Of a stretch of DNA of 9,020 nucleotides, positions 1-6,453 are shown in pieces (the stretch's first letter is position 1; every line of letters starts with the position of its first letter). The notes under the pieces are model-generated. The model was not told the origin of the DNA. It was given only the letters and a program-made list of their open reading frames with translations, and ran no database searches. Source of the DNA: Candidatus Gastranaerophilales bacterium (GTDB taxonomy: Bacteria; Cyanobacteriota; Vampirovibrionia; Gastranaerophilales; Gastranaerophilaceae); NCBI GenBank assembly GCA_944324205.1, contig CALUVK010000055.1, positions 1-9,020 of the forward strand, read 5' to 3'. The position numbers were made by a program, and so were the translations under genes.

Positions 1-74
1 TTTTTAACGCCTAATCGCTTCGCTTCCGAATCGCGGCCGTTACGGGTTGATCCCATACCTTTCTTATGTGCCAT
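1..74 (-). CDS. rpmA: 50S ribosomal protein L27, 5' part only
   Basis: The minus strand reads MAHKKGMGSTRNG followed by RDSEAKRLGVK, the conserved start of bacterial L27. The gene runs off the left edge after about 24 codons. L27 is a large-subunit protein whose N-terminus reaches the peptidyl-transferase centre. The reading starts at the ATG at 74-72, with an AAGGAG Shine-Dalgarno at 87-82, seven bases upstream. The protein starts directly at MAHKKG, without the N-terminal extension that is cleaved off in Firmicutes and relatives. The gene lies 53 nt downstream of rplU on the same strand, the usual rplU-rpmA order, so the two are probably co-transcribed. A conserved hairpin-forming stretch lies between them. 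Confidence 0.97.
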   Translation of the reverse strand, partial: MAHKKGMGSTRNGRDSEAKRLGVK

Positions 75-111
75 TTTTATTCTCCTTTAAAATTAATTTT
101 ATTTTACTTCT

Positions 112-153
112 AAGTTTCAGGTTATAATTATTCTGAAACTTCTGCTGTTTCAG
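112..153 (-). promoter_or_regulatory. Three-segment inverted repeat at the rplU stop codon, alternative hairpins
   Basis: In the minus-strand RNA, CTGAAAC (153-147), GTTTCAG (139-133) and CTGAAAC (120-114) follow one another. The middle segment can pair with the first (7-bp stem, 7-nt loop, inside the rplU coding region). It can instead pair with the last, where the match extends to nine bases, AAGTTTCAG with CTGAAACTT (12-nt loop containing the rplU stop codon). The two hairpins exclude each other. There is no U-run directly after either stem, so this is not a standard terminator. It could affect rplU-rpmA read-through, mRNA processing or coupling, which is inference. Confidence 0.5.
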
Positions 154-481
154 CTTTAGCCTTAGATGCTGTAGTTCTGATCTTATTAATCATAACTCGT
201 GCAAAACCTTGTCTGTGACCTTGTTTTTTTCTGTAGCCTTTTTTAGGTCTTTGTTTGAAAACGATAATCTTTTTAGCTTTATCATTTTTAACCACTGTAC
301 CTTCTACTTTAGCATTTGCAACGTATGGCTGACCAACTTTTGATTTTTTGCCATTCACTATCATAACAACTTTATCAAAAACAACTTTAGCATCTTTTTC
401 CATGCCTAAAAGTTCTACGTCAACATAACGTCCTTCTTCAACCTGGTATTGTTTACCGCCTGTTTCGACTATTGCGTACAT
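128..481 (-). CDS. rplU: 50S ribosomal protein L21
   Basis: The protein has 117 residues and starts MYAIVETGGKQYQVEEG, the family's N-terminal signature. Near the C-terminus it carries the basic segment KKGYRKKQGHRQ, which contacts 23S rRNA. L21 is a primary binder in the large ribosomal subunit, close to L20. The open frame extends 15 codons further upstream, but the ATG at 481-479 is chosen because it matches the L21 family start and is preceded by an AAAGGA Shine-Dalgarno at about 495-490. The protein is slightly longer than the roughly 103 residues of E. coli L21; the excess is an Ala/Glu-rich tail (KAKAETAEVSE). The DNA coding for that tail forms part of the alternative hairpins at 112-153. 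It is the first gene of the rplU-rpmA operon, with its own likely promoter at 641-669. Confidence 0.97.
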   Translation of the reverse strand: MYAIVETGGKQYQVEEGRYVDVELLGMEKDAKVVFDKVVMIVNGKKSKVGQPYVANAKVEGTVVKNDKAKKIIVFKQRPKKGYRKKQGHRQGFARVMINKIRTTASKAKAETAEVSE

Positions 482-640
482 TTGTACATCCTTTCTTTTT
501 TGAGGAATCGTAGGGAAGAGAAACATCTATTTTTGTGATATTTTCCGCCAAACATGACTAATATACCTAATTTGTTATGTTTTCGGCTTTTCTACCCGTT
601 TGGACACGATTAACCTATCTAATACTATTTACACATGTCA
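482..640 (-). promoter_or_regulatory. rplU: Long 5' leader of rplU with a candidate hairpin
   Basis: If the promoter at 641-669 is used, transcription would start near 634 and leave about 150 untranslated nucleotides before rplU. Inside, GCC-GA-AAACAT (587-577) can pair with ATGTTTGGC (555-547), giving nine base pairs with a 2-nt bulge and a 21-nt loop. L21 leaders are known autoregulatory elements in other bacteria, but I cannot match this one to a described family. The rest of the 482-729 gap holds no gene that I can see. Confidence 0.35.
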
Positions 641-669
641 TTTAAACACAATGGAGTGAGAAGTGTCAA
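641..669 (-). promoter_or_regulatory. Likely sigma70-type promoter of rplU-rpmA
   Basis: On the minus strand a perfect -35 box TTGACA (669-664) is followed after exactly 17 nt by TTTAAA (646-641), which matches the -10 consensus at four of six positions. It is the only consensus -35 in the gap between the glycosyltransferase stop and rplU. It would separate ribosomal transcription from the upstream minus-strand gene. No clear intrinsic terminator was seen between that gene's stop and this promoter. Confidence 0.55.
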
Positions 670-729
670 GATAGCAGGTTTAAATTTGTTTACAATCTGA
701 AATGCTGCCGGAAAATTTATCACCAGTAT

Positions 730-1692
730 TTATATTAACTCTTTTTCCTTAATATATCTTGGTCTTGCCTTTACTTCATTAAATATTTGCCCGAGATATT
801 CCCCAATTATTCCCAGACAAAACAATTGAAGCCCGCCAAAAAATGCCAGCAGGAACACCAATGTTGCCCATCCGCTTGGAGTATTATTGAGTATATATTT
901 TTCTATCAAAACATCAATAGCCAGCAGACCGCTGCCAAAGACTGTTAAAACTCCTATTACCGCAATAATTCTTAATGGTACAATGCTAAACGCTGTTATT
1001 CCATTCAGCGCAAGACTCGTCAAACTAAAGAAATTGAATTTTGATTTTCCTAATGCTCTTGGCTTTACATCAAAATGTACATAAGCTGTCTTAAGCCCAA
1101 TTTCATGGAAAAAACCCCTTAAGAATAAACCTGCTTCTGAATACTTTTCAAGTATTTCCAATCCTTTATAACTAACAAGCCTAAAATCAGAGTGATTCGG
1201 AGGTATTTTAACTCCTAATATGTTCATTAACTTATAGAAACAAAGTGCTGTGTATTTTTTAAAAAAAGAATCTGTTTTCCGGTCATTCCTTATACCTGAA
1301 ACAATTTCTGAACCATTATGATATTCATCAATAAATTTTTCTATTGAGTTTTCATCTTGCTGCAAGTCTGCATCAATTGAAATTACACAGTCACATCCAA
1401 TGTGCTTGGCATCTAAAAGCCCTGCAATAAGAGCTTTCTGATTCCCATAATTGCGAATAAATTTTGTACCTTTTACCTTTGAACCATATATTTTGTGAAG
1501 TTCTTCTATAATCTGCCAGGTAGTATCTTTTGAGCCGTCATCAATAAGATAAATATAACTGTCTTTAGATATTTTCCCCTTTTTTACAATCTCATCCATA
1601 ACTTTCAGAAGGGTTTCTACCGTAGATTTAACAACTAACTCTTCATTGTAGCATGGAATAATAATCGCAAGTTTTGTCTTTTTGCTTCTCAT
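730..1692 (-). CDS. GT2 polyprenyl-phosphate glycosyltransferase (ArnC/GtrB/DPM1-like)
   Basis: This 320-residue family 2 glycosyltransferase has the GtrB/ArnC layout: a cytoplasmic GT-A domain followed by two membrane helices. Visible motifs are IIPCYNEE (11-18), the nucleotide-sugar-binding DDGS (51-54), the metal-binding DADLQQDE (107-114), SDFRL (168-172) and LRGFF (191-195). The helices are about 236-258 and 275-298, followed by a basic tail. Family members move a sugar from a nucleotide donor to undecaprenyl or dolichyl phosphate at the inner membrane. The exact sugar cannot be read from the sequence. The ATG at 1692-1690 is chosen over a frame extending 67 codons upstream, because it has a GAGAGGAT Shine-Dalgarno, starts just before the catalytic domain, and avoids overlap with the divergent deacetylase gene. 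That gene suggests the lipid-linked sugar may be N-deacetylated. Confidence 0.88.
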   Translation of the reverse strand: MRSKKTKLAIIIPCYNEELVVKSTVETLLKVMDEIVKKGKISKDSYIYLIDDGSKDTTWQIIEELHKIYGSKVKGTKFIRNYGNQKALIAGLLDAKHIGCDCVISIDADLQQDENSIEKFIDEYHNGSEIVSGIRNDRKTDSFFKKYTALCFYKLMNILGVKIPPNHSDFRLVSYKGLEILEKYSEAGLFLRGFFHEIGLKTAYVHFDVKPRALGKSKFNFFSLTSLALNGITAFSIVPLRIIAVIGVLTVFGSGLLAIDVLIEKYILNNTPSGWATLVFLLAFFGGLQLFCLGIIGEYLGQIFNEVKARPRYIKEKELI

Positions 1693-1707
1693 TGTAATCC
1701 TCTCTAT

Positions 1708-1715
1708 ATTATAAT
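1708..1715. promoter_or_regulatory. Palindromic -10 element ATTATAAT between divergent genes
   Basis: The 8-base palindrome contains TATAAT on both strands: plus at 1710-1715 and minus at 1713-1708. The plus reading would start RNA near 1722 and give the deacetylase a leader of about 26 nt that includes its Shine-Dalgarno. The minus reading would start near 1701, about nine bases before the glycosyltransferase ATG. No good -35 box is seen at 17-nt spacing on either side. It lies in the only gap between the two divergent genes. Confidence 0.45.
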
Positions 1716-1736
1716 ACAATAAATTATAAGAAAATA

Positions 1737-1742
1737 AAGGAG
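1737..1742 (+). promoter_or_regulatory. Shine-Dalgarno AAGGAG that decides a TTG start
   Basis: AAGGAG ends on the first base of an in-frame GTG (1742-1744), so that codon is too close to be the start. The in-frame TTG at 1748-1750 lies five bases downstream, at normal spacing. This places the deacetylase start at TTG 1748. Confidence 0.7.
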
Positions 1743-1747
1743 TGAAT

Positions 1748-2638
1748 TTGTCAGGTAAGAAATTTATATTAAATGCAGATGATTTTGGTATGAGCGAAGC
1801 ATATAACAGGGCCGTTTTGGAAGGATATTCTTCCGGCATATTGCAGAGTGCAAGTCTGGTTGCTAATGGTAGCGCTTTTGAAGAAGCGTACAAAAAAATT
1901 ATACCGGCTTGCCCTGAGCTTGGAGTTGGAATTCACTTAAATATTATTGAAGGAAAATCCTTATGTTTAGATTTAGATCAACTTACGGATAATAATGGAA
2001 ACTTTAATAATTCCTTCGGTTCATTACTTTTAAAATCATTAAATACAAAAAATCAGACTTTCTTGGAGCAGGTAGAAAAAGAATTCAGGGCGCAAATTGA
2101 AGAAGTTCTTAAATATACACAGGTTGATCATATTGATTCACACGTTCATGTACATTCAATTCCAAGAATTTTTGAACTTGTTTGTAAACTCGCAAAAGAA
2201 TACGGAATCAAACAGGTCAGAACACAATTTGAGAAGCCATATATAATTCCGGACGTGCATAGACATTTGAATTTAGCATATCCTGTAAACCTTATAAAAG
2301 TGGTCCTTTTAAATATTTTCACTCTTATTAATGAGCATATTATTCAGAAATATGAACTTAACACAAATGATTATTTAATTGGTGTTGCATACACCTCCAT
2401 GATGAGCAGCCTTGCAATATCATACGGATTGATGACGATTAAACAAGAAAAAGCCCTGGTTGAGGCTTTGATACATCCCTGCCGCTATGAAGACGGTACA
2501 ATTGACAATCATTTCACAGAATTTCAAATAACTAAGAATCTAAAATTAAAAGAAAAAATCGAAAAACTGGGATTTGAAATTACTAATTACAAGAAAGAAG
2601 AACAAAAGACAGACGAAGCGGAGAAAATTATAAGTTAA
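1748..2638 (+). CDS. YdjC/ChbG-family carbohydrate deacetylase (HpnK/NaxD-like)
   Basis: The protein has 296 residues from the TTG start. It has the YdjC/ChbG signature: LNADDFGMSE near the N-terminus (metal-binding Asp 11-12), SASLVANG (35-41), GIHLNI (61-66, His63), a His-rich HIDSHVHVHS (128-137) and a late HPCR (243-246). Family members are metal-dependent deacetylases of N-acetylated sugars. They act on chitooligosaccharides (ChbG), hopanoid-linked GlcNAc (HpnK) or undecaprenyl-phosphate-linked hexosamine (NaxD). I see no signal peptide, so it probably acts in the cytoplasm or on the inner membrane face. It is divergent from a GtrB-like glycosyltransferase and 11 nt upstream of a PLD-family gene, with which it is likely co-transcribed. 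The glycosyltransferase context favours a lipid-linked sugar as substrate, but this is inference. A substrate-binding chitooligosaccharide role cannot be excluded. Confidence 0.85.
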   Translation: MSGKKFILNADDFGMSEAYNRAVLEGYSSGILQSASLVANGSAFEEAYKKIIPACPELGVGIHLNIIEGKSLCLDLDQLTDNNGNFNNSFGSLLLKSLNTKNQTFLEQVEKEFRAQIEEVLKYTQVDHIDSHVHVHSIPRIFELVCKLAKEYGIKQVRTQFEKPYIIPDVHRHLNLAYPVNLIKVVLLNIFTLINEHIIQKYELNTNDYLIGVAYTSMMSSLAISYGLMTIKQEKALVEALIHPCRYEDGTIDNHFTEFQITKNLKLKEKIEKLGFEITNYKKEEQKTDEAEKIIS

Positions 2639-2649
2639 AGATAGGTAAT

Positions 2650-4308
2650 GTGTTAAAAAAAATTAGTATAATTATTTTACTTATTATGTTTACTATGTTC
2701 GGTATCTACTTTGTACCGAAGGACGAAGCTCTTTATGTTGAAGAAGTTATATCACCTGTAGAAATTAAGCTAAACTCCGGAGATGTTTTTAAGATTGCTA
2801 ATTGTGATATTTTGGAACCTCATTTTTCGCAGAAAAACAAAATTTTGTCAAAAAGTTTTGGTATAAGTGAGCGTGAAGCATTTATTCTCGGGAATTTAGG
2901 GAAATACTGGGCAGAAAATTTACTTGAAGGAAGAGAAGTAAAAATTGTCAACGGAGAATTAATATATTATAAATTTAGTTATAATACAAAATTTTTAAAT
3001 TCACCTTTTTGTATTCAAAGAGGTAAACATTCAAATCAGTACGCTTATGAAAAATTATTAAAATCAATCAAAAATGCTCAGTATGGAATTGTTAGAGATG
3101 GCATTTATTATCCTGTATCACCAGAAAATGATAAAGGTAATTTTATTTTAATGCGCAAAAAGCATTATAGAATAATATTTCCTAAAAAAGATATAAGGTT
3201 TAAAAGATTAACGGCAAGTTATCTGCATATAAATAATATAAAATTAATTGTCTCAGATATGAGTACAAAGCTAAAGCCAGACAGAAACTGTTCTGAAGAA
3301 ATTTGCAAAGAAATCTTAAATCAAATAAAACAAGCAAAAGAGTCTATTGATATTGCAATTTATGGATACTCTTCAACTCCAGCAATTGAAAAAGCTATAA
3401 TAGAAGCTAAACAAAGAGGTGTAAAAATCAGACTTGTATATGATATAGATTCTAAAGGACAAAACATTTATCCGGATACATTTAAGTTTGTAAATCTCAT
3501 TCCGGATAATAATTCCGATAAAAATTCCAAAATGGTTAATAATATCATGCATAACAAATTTTATATATTTGATAATAAATCTGTAATTACAGGTTCTGCA
3601 AATCTCTCTCATACTGATATGTCAGGATTTAATTCAAATAATATTTTATTAATTAATTCTTCAGAGATTGCAAATATCTATAAAAAAGAGTTTGAACAAA
3701 TGTATAATGGGAATTTTCATTCAGAAAAACAATCTTTTAATAATCGAATATATGAAAATATAGAAATTTATTTCTCTCCTCAAGATAAACCTCTTACAAA
3801 TGCCGTTATTCCCAAAATTAAAAATGCAAAAAAATATATTTATATGCCGACTTTTTTTGTAACAGATAAAAACATTGTTGAAGAATTGATTCGTGCCAAA
3901 AAGCGTGGAGTTGACGTAAAAATTATACTAGATGCACTGAGTGCTGCAAATAAACATTCAAAACATGAAATATTGAGACAGGCAGGGATTCAGGTAAAAA
4001 CGGAAAATTATGCCGGTAAGATGCATACAAAAACAATTGTAATTGATGATGAATTTTTAATTATTGGTTCAATGAATTTTTCATTCAGTGGAAATAACAA
4101 AAATGATGAAAATTTAATAGTATTAAAAAATAAAGAAGCAAGTATATTTTATAAGGATTTTTTTCTCTATGAATGGAATAAAATTCCCGATAAGTGGCTC
4201 AAATATAATGCACGGGCAGAAAGTCTGGATTCAATAGGTTCCTGTTCTGATGGTTTGGATAATGATTATGACGGACTTATTGATAAATTAGATGAAGGGT
4301 GCCATTAA
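2650..4308 (+). CDS. Exported phospholipase D-superfamily protein with a MopE-like acidic tail
   Basis: The 552-residue protein begins with two lysines and a hydrophobic stretch at about 5-22, a signal peptide or membrane anchor. Residues about 30-125 vaguely resemble a staphylococcal-nuclease fold (EIKLNSGDVFKIA, then LGKYWAENLLEGREVKI) but lack a clear catalytic set. Two complete HKD motifs follow: His301-Lys303-Asp308 with GSAN (315-318), and His459-Lys461-Asp466 with GSMN (473-476). The paired motifs form one phosphodiesterase site in this superfamily, which cleaves phospholipids or nucleic acids. The C-terminus (532-551) reads CSDGLDNDYDGLID, then DEGC, an acidic Cys-flanked loop seen at the ends of secreted proteins. 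The start is GTG at 2650 with only a weak AGG upstream. The ATG two bases earlier reads straight into a stop. Translational coupling to the deacetylase gene, 11 nt upstream, is likely. The substrate is unknown; an extracytoplasmic nuclease or cardiolipin-type hydrolase are both possible. Confidence 0.85.
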   Translation: MLKKISIIILLIMFTMFGIYFVPKDEALYVEEVISPVEIKLNSGDVFKIANCDILEPHFSQKNKILSKSFGISEREAFILGNLGKYWAENLLEGREVKIVNGELIYYKFSYNTKFLNSPFCIQRGKHSNQYAYEKLLKSIKNAQYGIVRDGIYYPVSPENDKGNFILMRKKHYRIIFPKKDIRFKRLTASYLHINNIKLIVSDMSTKLKPDRNCSEEICKEILNQIKQAKESIDIAIYGYSSTPAIEKAIIEAKQRGVKIRLVYDIDSKGQNIYPDTFKFVNLIPDNNSDKNSKMVNNIMHNKFYIFDNKSVITGSANLSHTDMSGFNSNNILLINSSEIANIYKKEFEQMYNGNFHSEKQSFNNRIYENIEIYFSPQDKPLTNAVIPKIKNAKKYIYMPTFFVTDKNIVEELIRAKKRGVDVKIILDALSAANKHSKHEILRQAGIQVKTENYAGKMHTKTIVIDDEFLIIGSMNFSFSGNNKNDENLIVLKNKEASIFYKDFFLYEWNKIPDKWLKYNARAESLDSIGSCSDGLDNDYDGLIDKLDEGCH

Positions 4309-4345
4309 ATGATGTTTTATAAAAAATCTCTTACTTATTGTTTTA

Positions 4346-4354
4346 TGCTATAAT
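4346..4354 (+). promoter_or_regulatory. Extended -10 promoter placing the transcript start on the helicase ATG
   Basis: TGCTATAAT is a perfect extended -10: TG at 4346-4347, then TATAAT at 4349-4354. With the usual distance, the first RNA base falls at about 4361, the A of the helicase ATG. No Shine-Dalgarno lies upstream of that ATG and no good -35 was found, which is typical of extended -10 promoters. Confidence 0.65.
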
Positions 4355-4360
4355 CTGCAT

Positions 4361-6382
4361 ATGAATAAGCTTGATTTTTCTGAACCAGCGGAAACTTTAA
4401 AAACTCTAACATCTGAAACAATAAGCTACAGGGATTTGTTAGAAAAAGCAGAAAAACTTATGCCGCAGCTTTCAGCAATGCATGTTAATCAGGATGGACG
4501 ACAATTTCAGACTATTACACAGTGTATATTGGATTGTATAAAAAGGCTTTATGGATTTAATTCTGCAGAATGGGTTAGTGAAAATAAATTGAATTATGAA
4601 CTGAAACAAGGCGAACAACCGATAAGTTTTCAAAGGATTAATTCAAAACAAGAAGTTTGTTTATACAAGATTGTAAATTTTGATCAAATAGATTTTTCTA
4701 AAGAGATTGAATTTGCGGATGAATATGAGGTCATAAGAAACACAAATACTAAAGTTAAACAAAAAGAAGATGATAATACTTTTTTAAAAATATTAAATTT
4801 ACTTCAAAATGGTGAAAATGTATTTTTGACGGGTTTCGCCGGTACCGGAAAAAGTTATATTCTAAATAAATTAAAAGAAAAATTAAAGAAAAAGCTAACA
4901 ATAACAAGTACAACCGGTATTGCTGCCGTTAATGTAAAAGGACAAACTCTACATTCCTGGGCGGGTGTCGGATTATGCAAAAATAGTATCTCTAATACCG
5001 TAGAAAAAATAAGAGGACGAAAAACTCAGCTTAATCAAATTTTAAAATGCAAAATTCTTGCTGTCGATGAAATTTCAATGCTTAATATTGAAGCTTTTGA
5101 ATATATTAATGAAGTATTAAAAATTTTAAGAGAATGTGAAAAACCTTTTGGAGGTATACAAGTTCTTTTTATTGGCGATTTCTTCCAGCTTCCGCCGGTA
5201 GAAAATAAAAATTCTACCGAAAAAACTTTATTAGCAGGGGAACTCAGGTATTGTTTCGATTCTCCTATTTGGAATGAATTAAATTTAAAAAACGTAATAT
5301 TAAAGAAAAATTATCGACAAAATGAAGAAAATTTTATAACAGCACTTGCCCATATGCGGGAAAATAATCTTAACCCTGATGATATTAAACTTATTTACAG
5401 CCGCTGTACAGATCTTGATACTTATGAAACAAACATTCTGCATATATTTTCAACAAATGAAGAGGCTAATCGTTATAACAGTGCAAAATTTAATATGATA
5501 AACGAACCCGTAAGAATTTTTACAGCAGATGATGGAGTATACAGAGGAACTAAATTAGTATCTGAAAATTTGACAGAAAGTGAGAATTATATCCTTGAAA
5601 TTTTTTCTAAAAATTGCAGAGCTGAAAAAGAAATTCCCCTAAAACTTAATGCAAGAGTTATGCTGCTTATAAATATGGATTTTAATAAAGGTTTGATAAA
5701 TGGTGCCTGCGGTACTATTCAAGAATTTTATGAGAACAGTATTTCTGTTAAATTTGACAATGGAATTATTGCTTCCATTCCGCGCCATAAATTTGAATAT
5801 TACTATAATGACAGAGTTGTTGCAGAAAGATTGCAATTTCCTTTAAAACTAGCATATGGCATAACCATACATAAATCACAAGGTATGACTCTAGAGAAAC
5901 TTGTAGTAGATTGTTCTAGAATTTTTGAACGCGGTCAGGCCTATGTTGCAATCAGTAGAGTCAAAACCTTAGAAGGGTTATATATAAAGAATTTTGAACC
6001 GGAAAAAGTTCTGGTTGATTCACATGTCGCCAAATTTTACGAAAATTTATCTGAAGCAGAAGATTTAGAAACGAATTATATAGAAGAAACACCAGAAGAA
6101 ATTTTTGAAGGTAATATAAAAACTTTAATAGTCGACTGTATTAATGAATTTAACAGCTTATATGGAAAAAGCGGATTTTGTAAAATATTGACAGGAAGCA
6201 GGCAAATAAAGGCTAATGGTTATAATGATAATGTTTTTAACTCAAAATATTTTGGGATTTTGAAAGGTTATAGCCAAAAAGGCGTTGGTGATATAATTGA
6301 CGAACTTATCGAAGAACAAAAATTAGAAATAAAGAAAATAAGTTTTGGTCGTCCGGTTTTGAGTCTGCGAAAAAAACGTTAA
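4361..6382 (+). CDS. Pif1/RecD2-like SF1 helicase with extra N- and C-terminal DNA-binding-like domains
   Basis: The 673-residue protein has the full Pif1-like core: Walker A GFAGTGKS (158-165), TTGIAA (184-189), HSWAGVG (198-204), Walker B VDEIS (235-239), GDFFQLPPV (272-280), YRQ (318-320), ITIHKSQGMT (501-510) and YVAISRVK (528-535). Such enzymes unwind DNA 5' to 3' and act on forks, R-loops and G-quadruplexes. Residues 45-112 resemble the ArdC N-terminal ssDNA-binding domain: an FQTITQCILD helix, W71, LKQGEQP, then YKIVNFDQID. Residues about 585-669 resemble the RecQ RQC winged helix (YGKSGFCKILTGS, KYFGILKGYSQ, IIDELIEEQKL, VLSLRKK). The start is chosen because it sits at the predicted +1 of an extended -10 promoter; no Shine-Dalgarno is present. 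The core assignment is firm; both flanking domains are inferred by pattern. Confidence 0.92.
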   Translation: MNKLDFSEPAETLKTLTSETISYRDLLEKAEKLMPQLSAMHVNQDGRQFQTITQCILDCIKRLYGFNSAEWVSENKLNYELKQGEQPISFQRINSKQEVCLYKIVNFDQIDFSKEIEFADEYEVIRNTNTKVKQKEDDNTFLKILNLLQNGENVFLTGFAGTGKSYILNKLKEKLKKKLTITSTTGIAAVNVKGQTLHSWAGVGLCKNSISNTVEKIRGRKTQLNQILKCKILAVDEISMLNIEAFEYINEVLKILRECEKPFGGIQVLFIGDFFQLPPVENKNSTEKTLLAGELRYCFDSPIWNELNLKNVILKKNYRQNEENFITALAHMRENNLNPDDIKLIYSRCTDLDTYETNILHIFSTNEEANRYNSAKFNMINEPVRIFTADDGVYRGTKLVSENLTESENYILEIFSKNCRAEKEIPLKLNARVMLLINMDFNKGLINGACGTIQEFYENSISVKFDNGIIASIPRHKFEYYYNDRVVAERLQFPLKLAYGITIHKSQGMTLEKLVVDCSRIFERGQAYVAISRVKTLEGLYIKNFEPEKVLVDSHVAKFYENLSEAEDLETNYIEETPEEIFEGNIKTLIVDCINEFNSLYGKSGFCKILTGSRQIKANGYNDNVFNSKYFGILKGYSQKGVGDIIDELIEEQKLEIKKISFGRPVLSLRKKR

Positions 6383-6414
6383 ATATTTAGCTAATTCTTA
6401 TTTTAAAATATTTA
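6380..6414 (+). repeat. AT-only inverted repeat after the helicase
   Basis: TAAATATTT (6380-6388, starting in the helicase stop codon) is complementary to AAATATTTA (6406-6414) with a 17-nt loop, and a run of eight T follows at 6430-6437. The stem has no G or C, so it would be a weak terminator at best. Confidence 0.35.
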
Positions 6415-6436
6415 ATACTTTCAACCATATTTTTTT

Positions 6437-6447
6437 TGTTGTAAATT
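6437..6447 (+). promoter_or_regulatory. Probable -10 region right before the kinase gene
   Basis: TGTTGTAAATT holds an extended -10-like TG-T-TGTAAA (6437-6445) or a TAAATT box (6442-6447). These would start RNA at about 6452 or 6454, while the ATG is at 6454. No Shine-Dalgarno is present, so the mRNA may be leaderless or nearly so. Each box matches the consensus at only four of six positions. Confidence 0.35.
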
Positions 6448-6453
6448 CTTCTT

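Noticed and set aside
482..526. 15-codon N-terminal extension of rplU
   Set aside because: The family start MYAIVETGGKQY with a good Shine-Dalgarno lies downstream; the extension has no L21 similarity.
887..1084. 65-codon plus-strand ORF
   Set aside because: Antisense to the membrane-helix part of the glycosyltransferase; no start signal or recognisable content.
1693..1893. 67-codon N-terminal extension of the glycosyltransferase
   Set aside because: It would overlap the divergent deacetylase gene and its promoter. The ATG at 1692 has a Shine-Dalgarno and begins just before the conserved domain.
3373..3612. 79-codon minus-strand ORF
   Set aside because: Shadow of the first HKD region of the PLD gene; no family resemblance.
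4315..4324. TTTTATAAAA palindrome after the PLD gene as a terminator
   Set aside because: Only AT pairs, no loop and no following T-run; expected by chance in such AT-rich DNA.
5639..5836. 65-codon minus-strand ORF
   Set aside because: Shadow inside the helicase core.
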